Source of the DNA: Roseovarius pelagicus
Lineage (GTDB): Bacteria > Pseudomonadota > Alphaproteobacteria > Rhodobacterales > Rhodobacteraceae
Length of the DNA stretch: 64,000 bases
Direction of reading: 5' to 3'
Assembly: GCF_025639885.1 (NCBI RefSeq)
Contig: NZ_CP106737.1
Span: 124,001-188,000 of the forward strand
Shown piece after piece: positions 17,865-26,550 of the stretch (the stretch's first letter is position 1; every line of letters starts with the position of its first letter). The position numbers and the translations under genes were made by a program. The notes below the pieces were generated by a model. That model did no database searches and was not told the origin of the DNA. It was given only the letters and a program-made list of their open reading frames with translations.

Positions 17865-19355
17865 TCAGCCTTCCTGCGCGATAAGACGCACAGCGTCGAT
17901 GATACGGTCCTGGGCTGCGGTGCTCATAGCGCTACCCGATGGTAGGCAAAGCGAGCGCAGAAACAGCCCCGGCGCAACCGCGTCGCTGCCTGTATGAGGA
18001 ACAAAGCGCATGCCTTGGCACAGGGGTTGCATATGCATCGGCTTCCACGCGGGGCGGGTTTCGATTCCCTGTGCGCGCAGGGAACGCATGAATTGATAAG
18101 GGTGCAGATCGATCAGATCTGGATTGAGATCGATCACCGTCAGCCAGCGGCTGCCAATCGAATTCTCTGGGTCACTCTGAAATCCAATGCCGGGGATGTC
18201 CGCCAGTCCATCGCGATAGCGTCGGAAAACCCCCTGCCGGGCAGCGACCCGGTCTGGCAGCAGGTCAAGCTGCCCGCGCCCTATCCCCGCCAGAACGTTG
18301 GACATCCGGTAGTTATAGGCAATCTGTGAATGTTGGTAATGATCCGCCTGGTCGCGTCCCTGCGTAGCAAGAATGCGCGCCCGGTCGATCAGATCGTTTC
18401 GGTCAGATACCAAGGCACCACCGCCCGATGTGGTAATGATCTTGTTGCCATTGAAGGAAAACGCACTGAGCAGGCCGTGCGATCCACTGGGGCGGTTTTG
18501 GTAGGTAGCACCCAGACTTTCTGCCGCATCCTCGATAACGGGCACACCGTAACGGTTGGCCAGTTGCAGGATGGCTGCCATATCCGCCGATTGGCCATAA
18601 AGATGCACGACAACAATGGCCTTGGGCAGGTTGCCTGCCTGCGCATCGAGAACCAGTTGACGCTCCAGCGCCAGCGGCGACATATTCCAGCTGACCGGCT
18701 CGGCATCGATCAGCACCGGAACCGCATGTTCGTAGAGGATCGGTTGCAACGAGGCCACGAAGGTCAGGTCAGATACATAGACACGGTCACCCGGCACTGT
18801 GTCGAGAACCCGCAATGCCAGATGCAGCGCTGCCGTACCCGACGACAAGGCCAGCGCTGACTTACGGCCACTGACCTCGGCCAGTCTGTGCTCGAAGGCC
18901 TCTAGGTTGGGGCCCGCAGGAGCGACCCAATTGTCGGCGAAAGCTTCGTGGATGTAATCCATCTCGGCCATGCCGATATGTGGCGGTGACAGCAGGATCA
19001 TGCCTTCCAGAGAGGTCCGGTCAACAAGCCCCACAGGGTGTTCCTTGGCGTCGCACAGGACGACCACCTGAATCGCATGGGCATGCATCGTTTCGAGAAT
19101 CGCTTGTCTGCTGGCATCTTCAGGCAGCATGACGGGACGTTTTGCGCCGAAATAGGACATCGGCGTTTGTAGATCCGCCCCTTCCAGAAGGGCGCGCCGG
19201 ATATCGCCATCGCTCACGGTCCGCACGGCATGACCGTCGGCGTCCAGAATAATGCATAACTTGATCTGGCAGCTGTCCAGCGTCTCCATCGCGGAGCGAA
19301 TTGTCGTCCGGGATGAAATGGTATGGTTCTCGAAAATCACGCTATTATTTCTCAA
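17865..19355 (-). CDS. CBS-domain-fused DegT/DnrJ/EryC1-type sugar aminotransferase
   Basis: 496 residues. The first ~120 residues form a CBS pair of the kind seen next to sugar nucleotidyltransferases (VSDGDIRRALLEG; VGLVDRTSL). The rest is a PLP sugar aminotransferase: WVAPAGPNLEAFE, SSGTAALHLAL, VIEDAAESLGA and the Schiff-base lysine in SFNGNKIITTSGGG (Lys305). LegC-type enzymes aminate C4 of a 4-keto-6-deoxy nucleotide sugar on the way to legionaminic acid. In Campylobacter the CBS pair is fused to the nucleotidyltransferase PtmE, so its fusion to the aminotransferase is unusual and may add nucleotide sensing. First gene of the leftward operon that ends with neuB. Confidence 0.85.
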   Translation of the reverse strand: MRNNSVIFENHTISSRTTIRSAMETLDSCQIKLCIILDADGHAVRTVSDGDIRRALLEGADLQTPMSYFGAKRPVMLPEDASRQAILETMHAHAIQVVVLCDAKEHPVGLVDRTSLEGMILLSPPHIGMAEMDYIHEAFADNWVAPAGPNLEAFEHRLAEVSGRKSALALSSGTAALHLALRVLDTVPGDRVYVSDLTFVASLQPILYEHAVPVLIDAEPVSWNMSPLALERQLVLDAQAGNLPKAIVVVHLYGQSADMAAILQLANRYGVPVIEDAAESLGATYQNRPSGSHGLLSAFSFNGNKIITTSGGGALVSDRNDLIDRARILATQGRDQADHYQHSQIAYNYRMSNVLAGIGRGQLDLLPDRVAARQGVFRRYRDGLADIPGIGFQSDPENSIGSRWLTVIDLNPDLIDLHPYQFMRSLRAQGIETRPAWKPMHMQPLCQGMRFVPHTGSDAVAPGLFLRSLCLPSGSAMSTAAQDRIIDAVRLIAQEG

Positions 19356-19359
19356 ATTA

Positions 19360-19377
19360 TCTATGGATATCTATAGA
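19360..19377. promoter_or_regulatory. Imperfect 18-bp palindrome upstream of the aminotransferase operon
   Basis: TCTATGGATATCTATAGA is its own reverse complement except for one symmetrical base pair. It ends five bases before the aminotransferase start codon in an AT-rich stretch, a position fit for an operator overlapping the leader. No regulator is encoded nearby, so this is only a candidate. Confidence 0.3.
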
Positions 19378-20021
19378 TTGCGTTTTCATAGTCTAGGCTG
19401 CCCTGCATGTCTATGGGTGTAGATCGGTATGGCCCACCGCTCCCCCAGACCGCCCCGAAAGGCGAGTCACCAGAGTCGAATTTGTGCCCTTGTGCGCCGA
19501 TTTTGTCCATCGCTATTCGTTTGACGCTTTATCAGTGCCAGATCAATGTCAGAATTTCCTGTGCCGGGAACATTTCTTGGCGACAGGCATAGGCCCCCAC
19601 ACCTTCTGGCACGGACGATTAGGGTCAGAAACGGCAGCGCCTGTTAGGCTCCGCGCAGCGCTACGTCCTTTCTGTTTGGTCAACTGATTGATAATTATAC
19701 CGTATTCTATCATCAACTTACTTCGCGCGCAGCAATGGGAAAGCAGACTTGATTCCGACTATACATCTGATTAATAGGGTCCCCGGTGGCCAAAGCGGTT
19801 GGCCGAATTCAATCATATAGGTATCAGAGAGGTTTTCCTTCCATATCAGTGCGTTATCCGGCAGCATTTTGCGGGCTGGATGTATCGCATTTATGTTCGG
19901 TTTCTCTATTTCAAAGATTCGATCTCCCTGAAAAGTTGCCGCGTGATAGATATATAATCTCCTTTAGAGAACGGCCCTATTGATGCCGGGAATAATTGAC
20001 CCACGGAAAGGACTATTGCGA
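19378..20021. other. Divergent intergenic region, no gene recognised
   Basis: About 640 AT-rich bases between the leftward aminotransferase operon and the rightward amidotransferase operon. Short ORFs here show no recognisable protein features. It should contain both promoters. I see no tRNA-like fold and no clear terminator. Confidence 0.4.
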
Positions 20022-21344
20022 ATGGCCCGCAAACCTAACGCGCTCGATATTAACCTGAATATGTCCCTGTTTGAGCCGGGAGCATCGAATCTGCCGCGCA
20101 AATATGGCCTGCCCGAGCGGGTGCAGTTCTGCAACAAATGCGGGGTGTCCAATCAACGCCCGAACTCGGCTGTCGAGTTTCAGCACACCGAGAAATCTGA
20201 AAAGAAGACCATCAATTTCGACGATAGCGGCGTTTGTGATGCCTGCCGTACGGCCGAGCGCAAAACCGCCGAAATCGACTGGGATGAACGCGAGGCGAAG
20301 CTGGTCGCACTCTGTGATCGTTTCCGGAGCCGCAATGGGTCTTACGACTGCCTGGTGCCGGGGTCCGGCGGCAAGGACAGCTTTTACCAGTCGTGGATGC
20401 TGAAATACAAATACGGCATGAACCCGCTGACCGTGACCTGGGCTCCTAACATCTATACAGACTGGGGGCGGCATAATTTTGATGCCTGGATTCATTCAGG
20501 CATGGACAACTACCTGATGACGGCCTCCGGACGCTCCAAGCGTCTGCTCACGCGACTCGCGGTTGAGAACATATTTCACGCGTTCCAGCCGTTCATCATT
20601 GGTCAGAAATGCTTTGCGCCAAAGATGGCCCTGATGTTCCAGATTCCGCTGGTCTTCTACGGTGAGAACGAGGCCGAGTATGGCAATCCGATCGACGACA
20701 ATGCCGAAGCACAGCGGTCCTACGACTACTTCGCCTCCTCAGGCGAGGAGAATATGTTCCTGGGCGGCGAAAGCGTCGCCAGCTTAAAGGCCGATTTTGG
20801 GATGAGCCAGGCCGACCTTACCCCCTATCTGCCCTCGGATGTTGAGCCGCTGCGCAAGTTGGGCGCTGAGGTACATTATCTGGGATACTACCTAAAATGG
20901 CACCCGCAAGCGGCCTATTACTTTGCAGTTGAGAACGGTGGCTTCAAAGCATCGCCGGAACGGACGGCTGGCACCTATTCCAAATACAATTCAATCGACG
21001 ATAAGATCGACGATTTCCATTACTATACAACTTACATCAAATTCGGAATCGGCCGCGCCACCTATGACGCCAGCCAAGAAGTCCGCTCTGGCGATATCGC
21101 CCGCGAAGAAGCCGTGGCCCTGATCCGCCGATATGATGGCGAATTCCCCGAACGCTGGGCCGAGGAAATATTCGAATACCTGAGCATCGACGAGAAAAGC
21201 TTCCCCGAAGCGCATAAGATGTTCGAACATCCCATCATGGACCGTGCCTATTTCGAAGCCCTTACCAATAAGTTCCGGTCCCCTCACCTGTGGCAGCATG
21301 ACGGCACCGACTGGTCGCTGCGTCACCGCATCGAACAGATCTGA
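20022..21344 (+). CDS. N-acetyl sugar amidotransferase (WbpG/PseA-like, PP-loop)
   Basis: 440 residues from the ATG at 20022, set by AAAGGA nine bases upstream. A zinc-ribbon with C37/C40 and C72/C75 precedes the PP-loop SGGKDS (115-120); YDCLVPGSGGKDS and the later GIGRATYDASQEVRSG stretch are typical of the family. With HisH- and HisF-like partners, these enzymes convert a sugar N-acetyl (acetamido) group to an acetamidine, as in Pseudomonas O5 antigen and Campylobacter pseudaminic/legionaminic acid. Both partners are encoded downstream in the same operon, strongly supporting the role. A distant relative of this protein is embedded in the NRPS at 38-39 kb. Confidence 0.88.
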   Translation: MARKPNALDINLNMSLFEPGASNLPRKYGLPERVQFCNKCGVSNQRPNSAVEFQHTEKSEKKTINFDDSGVCDACRTAERKTAEIDWDEREAKLVALCDRFRSRNGSYDCLVPGSGGKDSFYQSWMLKYKYGMNPLTVTWAPNIYTDWGRHNFDAWIHSGMDNYLMTASGRSKRLLTRLAVENIFHAFQPFIIGQKCFAPKMALMFQIPLVFYGENEAEYGNPIDDNAEAQRSYDYFASSGEENMFLGGESVASLKADFGMSQADLTPYLPSDVEPLRKLGAEVHYLGYYLKWHPQAAYYFAVENGGFKASPERTAGTYSKYNSIDDKIDDFHYYTTYIKFGIGRATYDASQEVRSGDIAREEAVALIRRYDGEFPERWAEEIFEYLSIDEKSFPEAHKMFEHPIMDRAYFEALTNKFRSPHLWQHDGTDWSLRHRIEQI

Positions 21345-21355
21345 GGCGCGGAATC

Positions 21356-22117
21356 ATGCGTAATTTGCGTCTCATTCCGCGGCTCGACGTCAAGATGGAA
21401 TGGCTCATCAAGGGCGTCCAGATGGAAGGTTGGCGAAAGGTCGGCGACCCGGCGGAATACGCCAAAGCCTATGCCGATGCCGGCGCTGACGAACTGTTGT
21501 TCATGGACGTCGTTGCGAGCCTGTACGAGCGCAACAGCTTGCATGACATCGTAAGTAAGGTCGCCTCAGTAGTCTTCGTGCCGATGACGGTCGGCGGCGG
21601 CATCCGCACAGTTGAGGATGTCAGCGCCATGCTGGCCTGTGGGGCTGACAAGGTCGCGCTGAACACTGCGGCCACGCGCAATCCCGAATTGATCACCGAT
21701 GTCGCCAACCGCTTTGGGGCACAGGCTACTGTTGTCTCGATAGAAGCGATCCGCGACAAGGGTAGCTGGCTGGCAATGACAGATAACGGGCGTAACCACA
21801 CTGGGCGCAACGTCATCGAGTGGGCCAAGGAAGCCGAAGAGCGCGGCGCGGGCGAATTGATCATCACCTCCATTGACCGTGAGGGCTTGGGGCACGGTTA
21901 CGATCTGGACCTGATCCGACTGGTGACCGAACAAGTGAGAATTCCGATCGTTAGTGGTGGCGGTCTGGGAACCACCGACCATCTGTCCGATCTGATCGAC
22001 AAAACTCAGGCTTCGGCGGCGTCTGTCGCGCAGGCGCTGCATTGGAAGAAGCTGAATATGTCTGATCTGCGCGACACGCTGAACGCCAATGACTGCTTTG
22101 TCCGCCGCCTGACCTGA
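21356..22117 (+). CDS. HisF-like cyclase subunit for acetamidino-sugar formation
   Basis: 253 residues, a HisF-type (beta/alpha)8 barrel: IPRLDVKMEWLIKG with the catalytic Asp, then TVGGGIRTVEDV, ADKVALNTAA and later PIVSGGGLGT. It differs from histidine-pathway HisF at many substrate-contact positions and lies 11 bases after a WbpG-like gene, with a HisH-like glutaminase two genes on. By analogy with HisF2 of Pseudomonas, it would carry ammonia from the HisH-like partner to the amidotransferase, rather than make imidazole-glycerol phosphate. No other histidine gene is in the window. Confidence 0.85.
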   Translation: MRNLRLIPRLDVKMEWLIKGVQMEGWRKVGDPAEYAKAYADAGADELLFMDVVASLYERNSLHDIVSKVASVVFVPMTVGGGIRTVEDVSAMLACGADKVALNTAATRNPELITDVANRFGAQATVVSIEAIRDKGSWLAMTDNGRNHTGRNVIEWAKEAEERGAGELIITSIDREGLGHGYDLDLIRLVTEQVRIPIVSGGGLGTTDHLSDLIDKTQASAASVAQALHWKKLNMSDLRDTLNANDCFVRRLT

Positions 22118-22120
22118 CCG

Positions 22121-22744
22121 ATGACAGGCAGCCCGGATTCTCTTGCTATCTGCTTATTCGGTGCCGGCGGCCATGGGCGCGGGATCGCGGCGCAGATTGC
22201 GCAAATCACCGGTGTGATGCCCGTCTTTGCCGATGGCAGCCTGCCGGTTGGGACCATGATTGGCGAAGCTCATGTGCATTTCACTGATCTGCGCGATGTC
22301 GCGGCGCATGATTTGCTGATCACAATCGGGGCGGCAGATGTGCGGCGCAAATATCAGGTTGAGGCTTGTGCACTTGGCTGTCGGTTAACCACGTTCATCG
22401 CTGATCCGGGGCAATATTTCTCACCGCCACCAGGGCTTGGCACCGTCGTTCTCAGCGGGGCGGTGGTCAATGCCGAAACCCGGATAGGAGAAGGCGTGAT
22501 CATCAACAATGGTGCGATCGTGGAACATGGCTGTTACATTGGTGATTTCAGCCATATCGCGCCGGGCGCTGTCGTGGCCGGGGACGCACATGTCGGGGCT
22601 GATGTTTGGATCGGCGCCAATGCGACCGTGTTGCAGGGGATCACGATTGCCGATGGCACGACTGTGGGCGCTGGCGCTGTGGTCACCCGTGATATAAGCG
22701 CGCCTGGCACATATATCGGTCTGCCGGCCCGCAAGGTGGAATAG
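22121..22744 (+). CDS. NeuD/PglD-type sugar acyltransferase (left-handed beta helix)
   Basis: 207 residues. An N-terminal Rossmann-like PglD_N domain (LFGAGGHGRGIA; later HDLLITIGAADVRRKY) is followed from about residue 95 by hexapeptide repeats (AETRIGEGVIINNGA, FSHIAPGAVVAGDAHVG, WIGANATVLQGI) and a C-terminal GLPARKVE. Family members O- or N-acetylate nonulosonic acids or 4-amino nucleotide sugars with acetyl-CoA. Its position inside the acetamidino operon, three bases after the HisF-like stop, suggests that it acetylates an amino group of the same sugar (LegH-like) or O-acetylates the polymer. The acceptor is inferred. Confidence 0.85.
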   Translation: MTGSPDSLAICLFGAGGHGRGIAAQIAQITGVMPVFADGSLPVGTMIGEAHVHFTDLRDVAAHDLLITIGAADVRRKYQVEACALGCRLTTFIADPGQYFSPPPGLGTVVLSGAVVNAETRIGEGVIINNGAIVEHGCYIGDFSHIAPGAVVAGDAHVGADVWIGANATVLQGITIADGTTVGAGAVVTRDISAPGTYIGLPARKVE

Positions 22745-22761
22745 AAAAGCAAAAGGACATT

Positions 22762-23409
22762 TTGATGCAATCGCCTTCTTGTGTTGTGATCGATTATGGG
22801 ATCGGAAACGTCTTTTCCGTCATGCAGGCCCTGCGCCAGCTCGGAACGAACGTGGAACTAAGTGCCGACCGGGATATCATTCTGGCGGCCGACCGGGTCA
22901 TCCTGCCCGGCGTGGGTGCCTTCGGCAAAGCGGTGGATACGCTGCGCGATATGGGTCTCGACAACATCGTGCGCGAATTCATCGCGACGGAACGCCCCTT
23001 TCTGGGGATCTGCGTCGGCATGCAGGTGTTGATGGAGCGCGGGCAGGAATATGGTACACATGAAGGACTGGGGTTCTTTAAGGGTGAGGTGACGCGTATT
23101 GATCTGGCCGACGAGACGGGCGAAAAACTGCGCGTGCCGCTGATTGGTTGGAATACGCCGGTTCCCACTACAGAGGACCGCTGGCAGGGTACGCCGTTTG
23201 CCTCCACGCCTCCGCAAACGGATTATTATTTCGTACACAGCTATTCAGTGGATGCCTCTGATCCTGCCGATGTCGCCGCGACAGTACCCGTGGGTACCGG
23301 CCATGTGACTGCCGCCATACAGCGCGATAATATCACAGGCGTTCAGTTCCATCCCGAACGCTCTGCAAATGGCGGACAAGCCTTTCTGGCCGGTTTTCTG
23401 GCGTTATGA
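22762..23409 (+). CDS. HisH-like glutaminase subunit for acetamidino-sugar formation
   Basis: 215 residues, class I glutamine amidotransferase: IDYGIGNVFSV at the start, nucleophile in FLGICVGMQVL, and the His-Glu pair in GVQFHPERS. AAAAGGA precedes the start (a second ATG follows directly). With the HisF-like protein it should release ammonia from glutamine and channel it to the WbpG-like enzyme. Its stop overlaps the next start (ATGA), so it is coupled to the glycosyltransferase-like gene. Confidence 0.86.
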   Translation: MMQSPSCVVIDYGIGNVFSVMQALRQLGTNVELSADRDIILAADRVILPGVGAFGKAVDTLRDMGLDNIVREFIATERPFLGICVGMQVLMERGQEYGTHEGLGFFKGEVTRIDLADETGEKLRVPLIGWNTPVPTTEDRWQGTPFASTPPQTDYYFVHSYSVDASDPADVAATVPVGTGHVTAAIQRDNITGVQFHPERSANGGQAFLAGFLAL

Positions 23410-24662
23410 TATCACCCACACCGAGTACAGCGCGCGGCTACCCGCAGTCTGGCAGTCTGGATGTTCTCTTCGTTAGCTATGGGGGCGGGCATATTCAGGC
23501 AATTCTGCCCGTAGCGCAGGCCTTGCATGACGCGGGAAAAAATATCTGCATTTTCGCGCTGACAACTGCCGCCGCCGTCGTCGAGAAATCCGGCCTGCCC
23601 TATTTCACCTATGCGGATCTACCACAAGCGCGCGAGCAGGCGGTCATCGCCACCGGTCAACGCCTGGCAGCACAGATGCCTGCAAACAACGTCCTTCCCG
23701 CCGCCGAAACCCAAGCCTATCTGGGCATAAATTATCTGGACATGGTCGCCAGGCTGGGGCCCGAAGAGACGGATCAGGCGTGGGAAAACGGCGGGCGGCA
23801 GCATTTCTTTCCGCTGCCCACCATGATCCGTGTGCTGGAAAATCTGGCGCCCAGACTGATCATGGCCACGAACTCTCCACGATCGGAACAGGCTGCCATC
23901 GACGCGGCCGGAACAGTGGGAATACCGGCGCTGTGTCTGGTGGATATGTTCGCACTACAAGAAGTGGCTTGGCTCAAAAAACCTGGTTTTGGCCGACAGC
24001 TTTTCGTCTTCGATGAAAGCGTCCGACAAATGCTCATCAATCATGGACGGCCTGCCGAGGATATCGTCGTGACCGGGAATCCAGCATTCGACAGCCTGTA
24101 TGATCCCGCCACGATCGCGGCGGGACAGCGCCTGCGCGACGATCGGGGCTGGGGTCAGGATGGCAGGATCAGCCTGCTCTACGCCAGCTCGCCCGAGCCA
24201 GAAAAGCACCCGTTTACCGGTGAACCGGCTAATCCCGCCCTGCCGCGTGATTTGGAATATCACCTGCGCGAATTGATCGACGCTGATCCGCAATACGAGT
24301 TGATCATCCGCCGACACCCCAGTGAAGATCAGGCCATCGCGACCGGTGAGCGTGTCTATGCCAGTCCTCGGTCGGATGATATTAATGCGTTGGTCCATGC
24401 CGCTGATGTCGTGATTGTCATCGGCTCAACCGTTGGCTTGCAAGGCTATCTTGCCGGAACGCCCGTTCTGAGCGTGGAATGCTCGGTCTTCAGCAAAGAC
24501 GCTCCGTTCGGCGACTTCGGCATGAGCACTGCCGTAGAGGATTTTGATGCAATCGCCGTGGCGCTGAAGGAAATCAGAACCGGCAGGCGCGATGTCGAGG
24601 GCCAACGTCCCAGAACGGCCGTTTCAAGAATTCTTGCCGAAGTGGAACACTATCTGCATTAA
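23406..24662 (+). CDS. GT-B-fold glycosyltransferase/epimerase-like protein
   Basis: 418 residues with two Rossmann-like halves: an N-terminal FVSYGGGHIQAILPVAQAL motif like that of UDP-sugar glycosyltransferases and epimerases, and a C-terminal stretch with ELIIRRHPSED, ADVVIVIGSTVGLQGYLAGTPV, resembling the nucleotide-binding half of such enzymes. It is translationally coupled to the acetamidino operon, so it is a good candidate for the transferase that adds the modified nonulosonate. It could instead be an unusual epimerase. No specific subfamily is recognised. Confidence 0.62.
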   Translation: MISPTPSTARGYPQSGSLDVLFVSYGGGHIQAILPVAQALHDAGKNICIFALTTAAAVVEKSGLPYFTYADLPQAREQAVIATGQRLAAQMPANNVLPAAETQAYLGINYLDMVARLGPEETDQAWENGGRQHFFPLPTMIRVLENLAPRLIMATNSPRSEQAAIDAAGTVGIPALCLVDMFALQEVAWLKKPGFGRQLFVFDESVRQMLINHGRPAEDIVVTGNPAFDSLYDPATIAAGQRLRDDRGWGQDGRISLLYASSPEPEKHPFTGEPANPALPRDLEYHLRELIDADPQYELIIRRHPSEDQAIATGERVYASPRSDDINALVHAADVVIVIGSTVGLQGYLAGTPVLSVECSVFSKDAPFGDFGMSTAVEDFDAIAVALKEIRTGRRDVEGQRPRTAVSRILAEVEHYLH

Positions 24663-24984
24663 GCTGCCCGCACCGACTTAATCGGGCGGAACACCGCTCA
24701 GACCGCCAAGCGAAAATCAGGTCCAGAATCGTCTGTCACAGACTTATGTCGCGATCGATTTATCCTTGGGCCAGATCAATGATTTCGAGAAGATTCTGCA
24801 TTTTTCAGGCATTTTACGAAAACGCATGGCTTCTGACCCATCACGAAACCTCTCAATGCGGCCTTCCTGTAACAAGCGGGGACTTTTATCAGAGTTAGGT
24901 GGGTTCTTTGACTTGCAGCTTGCAGTGGATTTCGTGCAAACGAGGGTAGAGCGGTGAAAATCGCGGATCGCACAAAGGGATAAC
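24663..24984. other. Intergenic region before the export lipoprotein gene
   Basis: About 320 bases. A GCCCG/CGGGC pairing just after the upstream stop lacks a T-run, so it is not a convincing terminator. AAAGGGA lies four bases before the ATG at 24985. No gene or clear promoter box is recognised. Confidence 0.4.
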
Positions 24985-26340
24985 ATGATGTTGAGATACT
25001 TTATACTCGCTGTTGGTCTTGTGACGCTGACTGGATGCGGTGTTGCCTATATCTCGCCGCGTGTCACCGAAACCGATGGCAAGGTGCGAGTGTTACCTCT
25101 GACTGCCGACAGTGTCCGGGTCGCCAACGGCTCTTCCTACCGACCCAAGGAATTGCCCAGCGTCTTCTTTGCCAATGCCGGTGGCGGTGGCGGACTGCGT
25201 GGAGCAGGGGCAACGCCACCTGCGTCGCTTGATCGTCAGAACCGGCCTGCCGCGTTAGAGATGCGCCTGCCACCCAACGTCAATCCCGGCCCTTACGAGA
25301 TCGGTGTTGGGGATGTGCTGTTACTGGCAACCAAGACACCGGGAAACACTGTCGAGGAATTGAGCGGCCTTCTTGCAGCCCAGAACAGCCGCCAAGGCTA
25401 TACCGTGCAAGATGATGGCGCGATCGCTATCCCGGATGTGGGGCGCGTTCAGATCGCCGGTCTTACGCTGGAAGAGGCAGAGGCGCAGCTGTTCCAGAGC
25501 CTTGTCGAAAATCAGATCGACCCGACGTTCAGCCTTGAGATTGCCGAGTTCAACTCCAAGCGCGTTTCATTGGGTGGGGCCGTGGCCAAACCGACCGTGG
25601 CACCGGTGACACTGACGCCACTCACGCTTGATGCTGCGCTGGCCGCCGCTGGCGGGATCAATACCAAGGATCTGGATTATGCCTCGATCCGGCTGTACCG
25701 CGACGGCACACTCTATCAAATCCCGCTGAACGAGTATCTGCGCCGCCCGGCTGTGCAAAAGGCCCGGCTGGTGGATGGCGACAGCGTTTTTGTCGACACC
25801 GAATATGAGCTGGACAAGGCACAAGCCTATTTCCGAGAACAGATCACACTGGCCCAATTCCGTCAGACCGCCCGCATTCAGGCTTTGAACGAGTTGAACT
25901 CCGAAGTCAGCCTGCGCCGCGCCGTATTGCAGGAATCGCGTGACAACTTCCGCTCCCAAATCGAGTTTGATGCGGTGGACCGTGATTATGTCTATCTGAC
26001 TGGTGAAGTGGTCAAGCCCAGCCGGTTCGTGCTGCCTTTCGGTCAGACCGCATCGCTGGCGGACGCATTGTTCGACAACGATGGTTTCCGCAATGAAACA
26101 GCCAATCCCAGCCAACTATACGTGCTGCGCGGCTCACCGGAACCGGGCAAGCCGGATTTGGTCACCGCCTGGCATCTCAATGGCTCTGATGCCAGCAAGT
26201 TCCTGTTGGCCACCAAGATGCAGATGCGTCCCAATGACGTGATCTTTATCGCCGAGCAACCGATCACCCGCTGGAACCGCGTGTTGCAGCAGTTCATACC
26301 GTCGATCCTCACTACGGGTGGCGCGCTCGCGGTGCAGTAG
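24985..26340 (+). CDS. Outer-membrane polysaccharide export lipoprotein (Wza-like)
   Basis: 451 residues. A signal peptide ends at the lipobox LTGC (Cys18). A poly_export domain begins near residue 105 (PYEIGVGDVLLLATK; later DDGAIAIPDVGRVQIAGLTLEEA), followed by SLBB-type repeats (RVSLGGAVAKP and, near residue 335, YVYLTGEVVKPSRF). It would form the secretion channel for the polymer, working with the tyrosine-kinase co-polymerase at 5511-7637. It is monocistronic, ending at a strong terminator. Confidence 0.9.
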   Translation: MMLRYFILAVGLVTLTGCGVAYISPRVTETDGKVRVLPLTADSVRVANGSSYRPKELPSVFFANAGGGGGLRGAGATPPASLDRQNRPAALEMRLPPNVNPGPYEIGVGDVLLLATKTPGNTVEELSGLLAAQNSRQGYTVQDDGAIAIPDVGRVQIAGLTLEEAEAQLFQSLVENQIDPTFSLEIAEFNSKRVSLGGAVAKPTVAPVTLTPLTLDAALAAAGGINTKDLDYASIRLYRDGTLYQIPLNEYLRRPAVQKARLVDGDSVFVDTEYELDKAQAYFREQITLAQFRQTARIQALNELNSEVSLRRAVLQESRDNFRSQIEFDAVDRDYVYLTGEVVKPSRFVLPFGQTASLADALFDNDGFRNETANPSQLYVLRGSPEPGKPDLVTAWHLNGSDASKFLLATKMQMRPNDVIFIAEQPITRWNRVLQQFIPSILTTGGALAVQ

Positions 26341-26372
26341 GCAACAGAGCCAGAGAACGACTTATCTGATGC

Positions 26373-26405
26373 AAAGGCCGGGCAGAATTGCCCGGCCTTT
26401 TGTGT
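26373..26405 (+). terminator. Strong rho-independent terminator after the export gene
   Basis: A perfect 12-bp stem (AAAGGCCGGGCA with TGCCCGGCCTTT) closes a GAAT loop and is followed by TGTGTTT, 33 bases after the export lipoprotein stop. The arms start with AAA and end in TTT, so it may also act on transcripts from the opposite strand. Confidence 0.85.
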
Positions 26406-26550
26406 TTCTGACAGGTCGTTCAGAATAGGGACACTCTGGAGAGAGCTATTGGATGTAACGGTCTCAAACGGAGCCGGGCCTGACGGCACATCTCTGCCAT
26501 CGGGTTTGCGACCCTCTCATCTATGCGATTAGAAACGGTGTCTGTTGCGG

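Noticed and set aside
19774..19800. A stretch GTGGCCAAAGCGGTTGGCC resembling a tRNA D-arm
   Set aside because: No acceptor stem, anticodon loop or T-arm can be built around it; it is a short chance inverted repeat.
19786..19983. A 65-codon frame upstream of the amidotransferase gene
   Set aside because: No ribosome site, no domain, atypical composition, and it lies in an AT-rich promoter region.
21356..23409. Histidine biosynthesis genes hisF and hisH
   Set aside because: No other his gene is present, and the pair flanks an acyltransferase gene and follows a WbpG-like gene; the acetamidino-sugar role explains the set better.
24744..24986. Small leftward frames before the export lipoprotein gene
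   Set aside because: They overlap each other in different frames without motif or ribosome site and occupy the promoter region of the export gene.
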